Source: a virus. From it: a stretch of DNA of 44,359 nt. This document shows, piece after piece, positions 1-7,225 of the stretch. A model generated the notes under the pieces. That model was not told where the DNA came from, searched no databases, and was given only the letters and a program-made list of their open reading frames with translations. The position numbers were made by a program, and so were the translations under genes. Numbering within the stretch: position 1 is the first letter of the stretch; every line of letters begins with the position of its first letter. The stretch lies in IMG/VR virus record IMGVR_UViG_3300044712_001271, positions 1 to 44,359 of that record. One strand, 5' to 3'.

Positions 1-1
1 C

Positions 2-3000
2 AAGAAGGGGGAGGCCGCATGGGCGGCGGAACAGGCCGAGATCCAGCGCCGGCGCCTGGCCGCGGCGAGGGAGAAGCAGGCGCTGCAGCAGACCGCGCTC
101 TTCGGGGTGACCGAGTACGACGACACGATGCCCCTGTTTGCCCGGCGGGACGCTGACCCGATCGGCCGGATGCTGGAGCAGGTGGTGGCCGAGCAGCTCC
201 CCGGGGCCCGCCTCCTCGACTGGGAGCAGCACGGCCATGGGGTCACCAGCGGCCGGGCGGTGGCCGATGGGCTGATCTATCGGGTGCGGGCCGATGCCGA
301 CTCTGTGGGCTATCGCCCGGGGTGGGACGGGATCGATGAGGACGGGTGGGCCGCACGGTCTGCCGGGTTCCTGGAGGTGCGCCTGCCCGGCAGCCGGCTG
401 GACTTCAAGACTCCGAAGTTCAGCCAGCTCAAGTCGAAGCGGAAATGCACCACCGGCTACAGCTGCGGCACGACGTGCATCTCCCTGCAGAAGGAGTGCC
501 GGATCACGCCGAAGTCGGCCATCTCGAAGCAGCGCCTGCAGCAGCTGCACGCCCTGGCGAAGGAGGGGAACCCACTGGCGGACCAGCAGGCCCAGGCAGT
601 GGAGACCGCCCGCCTGCAGAAGGCCTACGAGCTGCGGGAGCAGCGGAACCTCGGGAAGCTCAAGAAGCTCATGGAGCGGCCGGAGGTGGCCGAAATGGTG
701 CGGACCGGCAAGGTGCCCACCGCCCCCGCCGGCGAGGGCCAGGGCGACCAGGGCCCGAAGGCCGGGAAGGTGCTCACCGTCTCCCCGAACGACATCGAGG
801 TGGACCCCAAGCGGTTCCAGTACAAGATCAAGTCGAACGCCCAGGGGGAGGTGGGGAGCCTCTCGGGGGTGAAGAAGTGGGACGACAACCTCGCCGGCGT
901 GATCAGCGTCTGGGAGGACCCGAAGGACGGGAAGACCTACGTCGTCAACGGGCACAACCGGCTCGGGCTGGCCCGCCGCCTCGGGGCGGAACAGGTGACC
1001 GTGCGCTACCTCCGGGCGGAGAACGCCACGGAGGCGCGGGCGATCGGGGCGATGCAGAACATCGCCGAGGGCGCCGGCACCGAGATGGACGCCGCCAAGT
1101 TCTTCCGCGACACCGGCATCAAGACCGAGCAGGAGGTGGAGGCCAAGGGCCTGCCGCTGCGCAGCGGCCAGGCCGCCAAGGGCCTCGCGCTCTCGAAGCT
1201 GCCCCCGGAGATGTTCGACCAGGTGGTGCGGGGCGATCTGAGCACCGGCCGCGGCGCGATCATCGGCGGATCGGGCCTCTCCACTGCGAAGCAGCGGGAG
1301 ATCGGGAAGATGCTCCGCCAGCGGAAGAGCATCAGCGACGGCACCCTGCAGGAGTACGTCGAGCACCTTGCCGCCAGCGAGTCGAGGAAGCAGACCACCC
1401 TCGACATCTTCGGGTCAAGCGAGGAGACCGTGGACAACGGCTTGATCCGCGCTGACCTGGCGGCGAGCCTCAAGCGCAAGCTCAAGAGCGAGCGCAGGCT
1501 CTTCGCCACGGTGGCCCGCAGCAGGGCCGCGCAGGAGCTGGAGGAGCGGGCCGGCAACCAGATCAACGTCGAGCGCAGCGCCGACGTGGCCAACGAGGCC
1601 GACCAGGTGCTCAGGGTGTTCGATCAGCTCAAGGGCACCACCGGGCCCGTCAGCGCCGCCCTCAACCGCGCCGCCGAACGGGTCCAGAAGGGTGAGCCGG
1701 CGGCGAAGGTGAAGGCAGAGCTGCAGGAGGAGATCGTTCGGGCCATGGAGGAGGAGCTGGAGGCCGCCGGCCTGCGGAAGAAGCCCAACACCGAGGCCCC
1801 GACGATGAGCATGTTCGACGCGGCCGACGCCCGCCTCGATGCCCTGGTGGCCCGCCTCGACGCCAAGAAGTGCGTCAAGGGCACCCCCTGCGGCAACACC
1901 TGCATCCCCAAGGGCCGGCAGTGCAAGGCGACCGGCAGCCCGGAGGGCACGAAACGGCTCACGGAGCTGGTGAAGGGGGAAGAGGACCAGCCGGCCAAGG
2001 GGCAGGCGGCCCCCGCGGCGCCGGCCAGCCCCGAGCGGGAGCAGGGGGGCGGCGGTGGCTTCCGCTCCATCGCCCGGGCAGCTGGCCGGGCCCTCGGGCA
2101 GGCCCTGGCCCGCCTGCTGGGCCGCGGCGGTGGCGCGCAGGCCCCGGAAGCGGCGGCTGCGCCCGCCGAAACCGTGCAAACCGTGCGCGAGCCCCAAGCG
2201 CCACCGGCACCGGCCGCCCGCGAAACCGTGCAAACCGTGCGCAGCGCCCAAGCGAAAGCAGCCCCCAAGCAGGGCAAGGCCCCTTCGGGTGACCTTGGAA
2301 AATGGGAGTGGGAAGAGGTCAGCTTCGACAGGGATTATGTCCGCCGCTACGAAACGACCCTAAGCAGCCCCGTAGAAGTAGACGGCAAGCAGCACAAGAG
2401 CATCCATTTCGACATAACAAGCGATGAATCAACCTATGGAGAAAAGCAGAAGCGGCTTTTAAGTAAAGCCGGATTCAACCCTCCCGAGGGGGGCGGGACG
2501 AAGGCCATCGAGCTCAGTTTCGAGGTTGGCGTAGGTGAGGGCTCCGGCGACTTCAGCCGTATTGAGTTTGCCGACCCCAGGGTGTCGCGGCGGGTAGCGC
2601 TTGAAATCGCCAAGCGGATTAAGGCCCGGATTGCTGACATGCCTGACGGAACCATCGTGGCGGCCGGGTATTGGAAGGACGACGGGGCTGGAGCAGAAAG
2701 GAGGCGCCTGTACGAGGCCGCCGGTTTCTCCTTCTACGAGCAGGACCCGGAGGACACCGCCCCCAACGGCTTCGCCATCGTCAGGGGCGGCAAGCTCCAC
2801 CGCTTCGAGCGGGGCCGGCAGGACTCAGCCGGCGATGCCGAGATCGATCTCGATGCCATGATCCTCCAGCTGCTCCAGATGGGCAGGAAGGGCAAGGCTC
2901 CAGAGGGGCGGACCGATGCGATCGAGGCCCGCCTCGACTCACTCTCCGGCTTCCTTGGGGCCCTCGGTCGCGGCGGGCAGCCGTTTGGTCTTGATCCCAC

Positions 3001-5488
3001 GCTGCCGGCACCAGGCCCAGAAGTCCTCATCAGTGGTGGGCAGAGCCGCCTCGGGCTCAGAGGTGGCGCGCGGATCCCTCATCAGCGTCATGGGGTCGGT
3101 GAATCGGCTCATAGCAGGGGTGTGCGATGGGACAAGGCTACCGCCGGCAGGAAAGGGAAACCCTGCGGCGACAGCTTCATCTCTGCAGGCTACGACTGCC
3201 ACAAAGGGGAAAGCGGTCAGCGGTCAACGACGCGGGACACCAACTATCCGATCAACGCCCAGACCCTTGGAGTGAGCGAAGAGGAGGCAGAGGACACTCG
3301 GCGGCAGATTCTCTTCTGGTCATACGAACAACACCGGAAGTATCAATGGGCTCAGATCAAAAGAGCTCAATCACAAGGGCTTGAGCTGGATCACTACAGC
3401 CGCTATGAGCTGGAGACCGAAGCAATGCTAAGGGAGTCTATCCCGACCCTAAGAGAGAGGGAAGTCGTCAGCGACGAAAAGCTGGCCAGCTTCGAGCGAG
3501 TATTTAACGGCTCAATCCCCGCATACGAGGGTGAAATCTACCGGGGTATGTCGTTTCAGCCAGCGTATCGGGGCCAGAACACTCCGAGCTTTACCAGCCA
3601 GGAATTAGTCGCGGCGCTCATCCGGTCAATTGAGGCGGGCGAGACGGTCGCGCACAGCACATCTTGGACGCCGGACCCAGCGGTGGCGATGAGATTCTTC
3701 GCGAACCCTAAGCTCCCCTACGATAACGTCATCCTGAAAATCAGAGACAACCGCCTGGCCGTCCCTGTCACGGATGCGACCTACGAGAAGAAGGAAAAGG
3801 AGATTCTGATGCCGCCTGGCGTCAGAATGAAGGTGGTGTCTGTGACCGAAAAGGAGCGCGGTGTGGATGTCTACTACGCCGCTCTGAAAGAAACCAGGAC
3901 ACTGCAACAGCCTTACATTGAGATCGAGGTACAAGTGCAGGCGACGCAACACACGCCAGGGGTCCGGCGGCAAGATCAAGCCGATGTGATCGAGGCTCGG
4001 ATTGAGGCCCTGGCTGAGCGGCTCGACGCCCGCCGCAAGGTCCCGCAGTCGCCGGGGCAGATGAGCCTCTTCGGCGAGGGCACAGGGAAGCCCTGCGGGG
4101 AGTCGTTCATCTCCGCCGGCAAGGAGTGCCACAAGGGGGGAGGCGGGGCCCCGCAGAGCGCAGGCAAGGCCCCCCCGACCCGGGAGGAGCGGGTGGCCGA
4201 GCAGGAGCGCCAGATCGCCGAGGTGCGGGCCCGCAGGGCGGAGCAGGACAAGCGCGCTCTCGCGCCCAACGAGATCCCCATCACCGAAGGGGACATCGAG
4301 GGCATGGAGAGGGCCCGGGAGATCATGGCCGGCACCCGGAACCCCAGGGCCGAGCTTGAAGCGTGGGCCAGGGCCCAGGCAGAGCAGGAGACCGCGGCCA
4401 AGGCCAAGGCTGAACCCCCGGCCGAGAAGCGTCCCTTCGCCACCCCTGACGAGCTCGACAGCCGCCTGGCCATGGCCGCCCATGCCGGCACCTCCTTCGA
4501 CCCGGAGAAGCGCGGCCGGCAGCACCAGGAGGAGTACGCCGCCCACCTGAACACCCTCTACCAGGGCCTGCAGAAGGAGATCAGCTCCCCCGAGCAGCAG
4601 GCCACCCTCGACACCGAAATGGCGGCATACAAGCAGGGCTTCACGGCCCGCTACAAGGCGTGGCTGTCGGCCAAGAGCCGGGTCGTCTCGCCCATGATTG
4701 CCGGCCCCAGCAACTTCCCTGTCCGACGGATGGAGAAGCGCAACGAGTCGGAGCGCCGTCGCTTCAACGAGCTCACCGAGTACCAGACGAAGGCCCAGAC
4801 GGCGATCCGCCGCAAGCTGCAGCGGGGCCTCCCCCCCGAGCAGGCGCGGGACCAGGAGTTCCGCGAGTACACCCGAGACTTCGGCCGCAGCATCCAGACC
4901 GTGAAGGAGATCGACGCCGGGCGGTCGCCGTTCAGCCGATCCGCTTTCACCACCTCGATCCACGGCAAGCTCACCCGGCTGGCGGAGAAGGGAGACGTGG
5001 AGCTGGTCACCCGGCTCCTCGATCACCTTCATGCCGAGCAGTCGGTGATGAGGAAACCGCTCTTCACTCCCCGCCATTCGATCTGGGATCTGCGCGACAC
5101 TGCTCGCTCTCAGCGCTCGAAGCAGGAGAAGGCCGCCGCCGCCCAGCAGCAGCAGGGCCCCGAGGAGTTCGCCCACGGGCAGATCGAACGCGACTTCGAG
5201 GGGAACCGGGTCCGGATCTACTTCCAGGGCAAGCCCGACGAGACCACCCGAACCATGCTCAAGCGCTCGGGCTGGAAGTGGAGCCCCACCAATGGCGCCT
5301 GGCAGCGGATGAACACCGAGAACAGCGTTTATTCCGCCCGGCAGATCCTCCGGAGCCTGGAGGCTGACCGGAAGGACTCTGCCCTCGACACGGTGTCCAA
5401 CCGGATCGCCGCCCTTGGGCAGAGGCTGAAAATCCAGCCTCACCAGACTGCCGGCAGCCCCGCATCCATGGGCAGAGGTGCCGCATGA
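2..5488 (+). CDS. Giant polyvalent effector protein (ParB-like, acetyltransferase-like and ADP-ribosyltransferase regions), 5' end outside window
   Basis: The frame is open from base 2, so the gene begins left of the window; the first in-window candidate start is GTG at 107, from which it would be 1793 aa (residues below count from there). Seen in order: a cysteine motif (about 113-132); a ParB/sulfiredoxin-like domain with GHNR at 282-285; a helical region to about 560; a second cysteine module; an acetyltransferase-like region ending in RRLYEAAGF (about 866-874); a third module; an ART domain with R1146, S-T-S 1184-1186 and E1230-x-E1232 followed by LMPPG; a fourth module; a phage domain with SPMIAGPSNFPVRR (about 1529); and a C-terminal domain with GWKWSPTNGAWQR typical of large polyvalent proteins. 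This architecture matches the polyvalent proteins of phages and conjugative elements, which are thought to enter the host with the DNA. The ART call is strong from its three motifs; the acetyltransferase call is weak. Its position before the head genes fits a MuF-associated, virion-borne protein. Confidence 0.8.
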   Translation, partial: KKGEAAWAAEQAEIQRRRLAAAREKQALQQTALFGVTEYDDTMPLFARRDADPIGRMLEQVVAEQLPGARLLDWEQHGHGVTSGRAVADGLIYRVRADADSVGYRPGWDGIDEDGWAARSAGFLEVRLPGSRLDFKTPKFSQLKSKRKCTTGYSCGTTCISLQKECRITPKSAISKQRLQQLHALAKEGNPLADQQAQAVETARLQKAYELREQRNLGKLKKLMERPEVAEMVRTGKVPTAPAGEGQGDQGPKAGKVLTVSPNDIEVDPKRFQYKIKSNAQGEVGSLSGVKKWDDNLAGVISVWEDPKDGKTYVVNGHNRLGLARRLGAEQVTVRYLRAENATEARAIGAMQNIAEGAGTEMDAAKFFRDTGIKTEQEVEAKGLPLRSGQAAKGLALSKLPPEMFDQVVRGDLSTGRGAIIGGSGLSTAKQREIGKMLRQRKSISDGTLQEYVEHLAASESRKQTTLDIFGSSEETVDNGLIRADLAASLKRKLKSERRLFATVARSRAAQELEERAGNQINVERSADVANEADQVLRVFDQLKGTTGPVSAALNRAAERVQKGEPAAKVKAELQEEIVRAMEEELEAAGLRKKPNTEAPTMSMFDAADARLDALVARLDAKKCVKGTPCGNTCIPKGRQCKATGSPEGTKRLTELVKGEEDQPAKGQAAPAAPASPEREQGGGGGFRSIARAAGRALGQALARLLGRGGGAQAPEAAAAPAETVQTVREPQAPPAPAARETVQTVRSAQAKAAPKQGKAPSGDLGKWEWEEVSFDRDYVRRYETTLSSPVEVDGKQHKSIHFDITSDESTYGEKQKRLLSKAGFNPPEGGGTKAIELSFEVGVGEGSGDFSRIEFADPRVSRRVALEIAKRIKARIADMPDGTIVAAGYWKDDGAGAERRRLYEAAGFSFYEQDPEDTAPNGFAIVRGGKLHRFERGRQDSAGDAEIDLDAMILQLLQMGRKGKAPEGRTDAIEARLDSLSGFLGALGRGGQPFGLDPTLPAPGPEVLISGGQSRLGLRGGARIPHQRHGVGESAHSRGVRWDKATAGRKGKPCGDSFISAGYDCHKGESGQRSTTRDTNYPINAQTLGVSEEEAEDTRRQILFWSYEQHRKYQWAQIKRAQSQGLELDHYSRYELETEAMLRESIPTLREREVVSDEKLASFERVFNGSIPAYEGEIYRGMSFQPAYRGQNTPSFTSQELVAALIRSIEAGETVAHSTSWTPDPAVAMRFFANPKLPYDNVILKIRDNRLAVPVTDATYEKKEKEILMPPGVRMKVVSVTEKERGVDVYYAALKETRTLQQPYIEIEVQVQATQHTPGVRRQDQADVIEARIEALAERLDARRKVPQSPGQMSLFGEGTGKPCGESFISAGKECHKGGGGAPQSAGKAPPTREERVAEQERQIAEVRARRAEQDKRALAPNEIPITEGDIEGMERAREIMAGTRNPRAELEAWARAQAEQETAAKAKAEPPAEKRPFATPDELDSRLAMAAHAGTSFDPEKRGRQHQEEYAAHLNTLYQGLQKEISSPEQQATLDTEMAAYKQGFTARYKAWLSAKSRVVSPMIAGPSNFPVRRMEKRNESERRRFNELTEYQTKAQTAIRRKLQRGLPPEQARDQEFREYTRDFGRSIQTVKEIDAGRSPFSRSAFTTSIHGKLTRLAEKGDVELVTRLLDHLHAEQSVMRKPLFTPRHSIWDLRDTARSQRSKQEKAAAAQQQQGPEEFAHGQIERDFEGNRVRIYFQGKPDETTRTMLKRSGWKWSPTNGAWQRMNTENSVYSARQILRSLEADRKDSALDTVSNRIAALGQRLKIQPHQTAGSPASMGRGAA
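443..502 (+). repeat. Cysteine motif, copy 1 (C-x6-C-x3-C-x6-C type)
   Basis: Encodes KCTTGYSCGTTCISLQKECR. Four cysteines could form a zinc knuckle. Copy 2 has the same four-cysteine spacing, while later copies keep two cysteines (PCGxSFI-x5-C). It precedes the ParB-like domain and has no obvious RLDA helix before it. Confidence 0.75.
1805..1927 (+). repeat. Effector module copy 2 (helix + cysteine motif)
   Basis: Encodes MSMFD, the amphipathic helix ARLDALVARLDAKK and the motif CVKGTPCGNTCIPKGRQC. It separates the ParB-like and acetyltransferase-like regions of the giant protein, so the module acts as a punctuation element between enzymatic domains. Confidence 0.75.
2909..3208 (+). repeat. 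Effector module copy 3, interrupted
   Basis: The helix DAIEARLDSLSGF and the motif GKPCGDSFISAGYDCHKG are separated by about 65 residues, against roughly 15-20 in copies 4-6. The extra stretch contains an open reading frame on the opposite strand and looks inserted. The ART domain follows directly. Confidence 0.65.
2939..3112 (-). other. Antisense open frame within module copy 3
   Basis: From an ATG at 3112 the opposite strand reads a 57-residue peptide starting MSRFTDPMTLMRD and containing DFWAWCRQRGIKTKRLP. It reads more naturally than the Gly/Pro-rich sense frame here. It coincides with the extra stretch that interrupts module copy 3. It may be a live antisense gene, or the start of another gene captured in reverse during module shuffling. 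I cannot tell whether it is expressed. Confidence 0.3.
3983..4138 (+). repeat. Effector module copy 4 (helix + QMSLF + cysteine motif)
   Basis: A complete copy: helix DVIEARIEALAERLDARR, then SPGQMSLFGEG, then GKPCGESFISAGKECHKG. QMSLF fits the bacterial sliding-clamp-binding pentapeptide consensus. The copy sits between the ART domain and the C-terminal polyvalent-associated domains. Confidence 0.8.
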
Positions 5489-5832
5489 TCGAGATCATCC
5501 TGCCCGTGATCGCCCCCGTGGCCGCGGCGATCATCTCCGTGGGTGGCGGCATGGTGGGCGCGAAAATCTCCCGCTCAGCGGAGCAGCGCCGCAAGGCCAA
5601 GGAGGAGCAGCAGGCCCTGGGGCAGAGCGTGGCACTGCTGAACCAGGGCCTCGATGCGGTGGTGAACAAATTGGAGGAGATCCGGGCCGAGTGGCAGCTC
5701 GATAGGCGCGACTTCCACATCTGGCAGCAGCGGGTCGAGACCCGCCTCAGCCACGTCGAGGCCGCGGCGGGGGTGATGCGGGTCGTGCCGCCGATCTGCC
5801 CCTTCCCCGAAGATCCGCCCGCACGGGGCTGA
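5485..5832 (+). CDS. Small membrane-anchored coiled-coil protein
   Basis: This is a 115-aa protein whose ATG overlaps the stop of the giant effector gene (ATGA), implying coupled translation. An N-terminal hydrophobic segment (about residues 3-27, IILPVIAPVAAAIISVGGG) is followed by a basic, then heptad-rich helix (about 30-95), suggesting a single-span membrane protein with a cytoplasmic or periplasmic coiled coil. I do not recognise the family. Its place between effector genes suggests a partner in their delivery, a membrane pilot factor or an immunity factor. A holin-like role is less likely, because a holin-lysozyme pair lies at 36743-37650. These functions are inferences from position only. 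Confidence 0.6.
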   Translation: MIEIILPVIAPVAAAIISVGGGMVGAKISRSAEQRRKAKEEQQALGQSVALLNQGLDAVVNKLEEIRAEWQLDRRDFHIWQQRVETRLSHVEAAAGVMRVVPPICPFPEDPPARG

Positions 5833-5836
5833 GCCG

Positions 5837-7225
5837 ATGAGCCTGGCCGCCGTCGCTGATCGCCTGGCTGCCCTGGAGGTGCGCCTCGATGCCCGCCGCC
5901 CCCGCCAGGCCCCGGGGCAGCTGGAGCTCGGCCTGGCCACCAGCAGCGGTCAGGGGAAGCCCTGCGGGGAATCGTTCATCGCCCCGCAGAAGCAGTGCCG
6001 CAAGGGGGGCGGCAAGGCGGCTGCCCCGAAGGCGCCGGCCGCCGCACCGAAAGCCCCGGCCGCCCCCTCGAAGCCATCCCTCACTGGTCGGATGGCAGAG
6101 CTCCATGCCGAAACCCAGAAGCGGCTGGCAGAGGAGAAGGCCCAAGCAGACGCAGCACGGGAGAAGCTGGCCCGCCCCGATGGCCCGGGGGTCGTGATCA
6201 GCGGGCCCGAGCTCAGCAGCCCCGACTCAAGCGGCAACGTGCATGGGCTCCCCACCATCGACGGCCGCCCCCCCTCGAAGCGCCTCGGGGGAGGGGCCTA
6301 CGGCGACACCTACCTCTTCGAGCTCAAGGACGGCCGCCGGGCCGTGGTGAAGGTCGATCGGCTCACCAACTTCGACCCCTTGGCAGACGGAAACTCGCTG
6401 AAACCCTCCGAGAACGAGCGGATGCTCATGGTGCAGCGCGAGCTGGCCATGCTCACGACCGCCGCCGCCGTCGGGGTCGCCCCCCGCCCGCTGAGCACAG
6501 CCGTCAGCAAGCTGCCGGACGGGCGCTTCGCGTTCGCCTACGAGTTCCAGCCTGGGGCGACCCTGACGAAGGATCACACCACCAACGAGCTTACCGAGCA
6601 GGCCGCGGCGATTCTGTCCCGGCCTGGGGCGATGGGCCGCTACGCCGAGGGCATCGCCAGGCTGGCCAGGGCGATGGCAGAGGCCGGCCTGGAGCACCGC
6701 GACGAACACGGCGGCAACCTGCTGCTGCTGGAGGACGGCACCCCCCAGCTGCTGGACTGGGCCATGGCCAAGGATGTCCCTACGACTGCGCAACAACAGG
6801 GCCTCACCGAAAGCCGCCTACTGGGAGTGTTCGGCGACATGGTGGGCGTGACCCGTGCGGGGCCTGGTGGGCGGCCGGCGCTTGCCATCGATGACGCCAT
6901 CAAACGGGCCTACAAGGCCCAGTTCGCCGGAGATGAAGAGCTGGAGGACTGGGTGATGCAGCAGAAGAAGGGGCGGGACCCGACCGAGCGAATGTCATCG
7001 GAGGAGTTCCGAGAGCGCATGAACCTGGCCAACCAGATCCAGAGGCAGAACAAGGGAAAGCGCTTCATCTGGGCGCAGATCGAGGCGGGCCTCAGTCCCA
7101 AGCCCCCTCCGGATGTGCTGGAGCAGGCCCTCGGGGCCGCTGACCGGGCTTTCGGCCCCGAAGACCTCGCGCAGATGCGCCGAGAGATCGACCAGCACAT
7201 GGCTGCATGGAGGGGCAACCCATGA
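5837..7225 (+). CDS. Phage effector with shared N-terminal module and protein kinase-like domain
   Basis: A 462-aa protein. Residues 1-60 are the shared module (helix VADRLAALEVRLDARR, then PGQLELGL, then GKPCGESFIAPQKQCRKG). An Ala/Pro/Lys-rich linker and a helix follow. The kinase-like domain begins at about 147: glycine-rich loop GGGAYGDTY (151-159), candidate ATP-binding lysine K172 in VVKVD, catalytic HRD (287-289) with N294, and D307 in LLDWA, where most kinases have DFG. The key residues are present, so it is probably an active Ser/Thr-type or small-molecule kinase; the substrate is unknown. It starts 4 bases after the membrane protein stop and its stop overlaps the next ATG. Its function in the virion or the infected cell is inferred from the module it shares with the neighbouring effectors. 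Confidence 0.75.
   Translation: MSLAAVADRLAALEVRLDARRPRQAPGQLELGLATSSGQGKPCGESFIAPQKQCRKGGGKAAAPKAPAAAPKAPAAPSKPSLTGRMAELHAETQKRLAEEKAQADAAREKLARPDGPGVVISGPELSSPDSSGNVHGLPTIDGRPPSKRLGGGAYGDTYLFELKDGRRAVVKVDRLTNFDPLADGNSLKPSENERMLMVQRELAMLTTAAAVGVAPRPLSTAVSKLPDGRFAFAYEFQPGATLTKDHTTNELTEQAAAILSRPGAMGRYAEGIARLARAMAEAGLEHRDEHGGNLLLLEDGTPQLLDWAMAKDVPTTAQQQGLTESRLLGVFGDMVGVTRAGPGGRPALAIDDAIKRAYKAQFAGDEELEDWVMQQKKGRDPTERMSSEEFRERMNLANQIQRQNKGKRFIWAQIEAGLSPKPPPDVLEQALGAADRAFGPEDLAQMRREIDQHMAAWRGNP
5846..6007 (+). repeat. Effector module copy 5 (helix + QLELGL + cysteine motif)
   Basis: A complete copy at the N-terminus of the kinase-like protein: RLAALEVRLDARR, PGQLELGL and GKPCGESFIAPQKQCRKG. QLELGL closely resembles QLVLGL, the sliding-clamp-binding peptide of E. 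coli Pol IV. Confidence 0.8.

Noticed and set aside
3626-5443. 605-aa open frame on the minus strand
   Set aside because: It is antisense to the giant effector, Leu/Gly/Arg-rich and without recognisable domains; a shadow caused by high GC.
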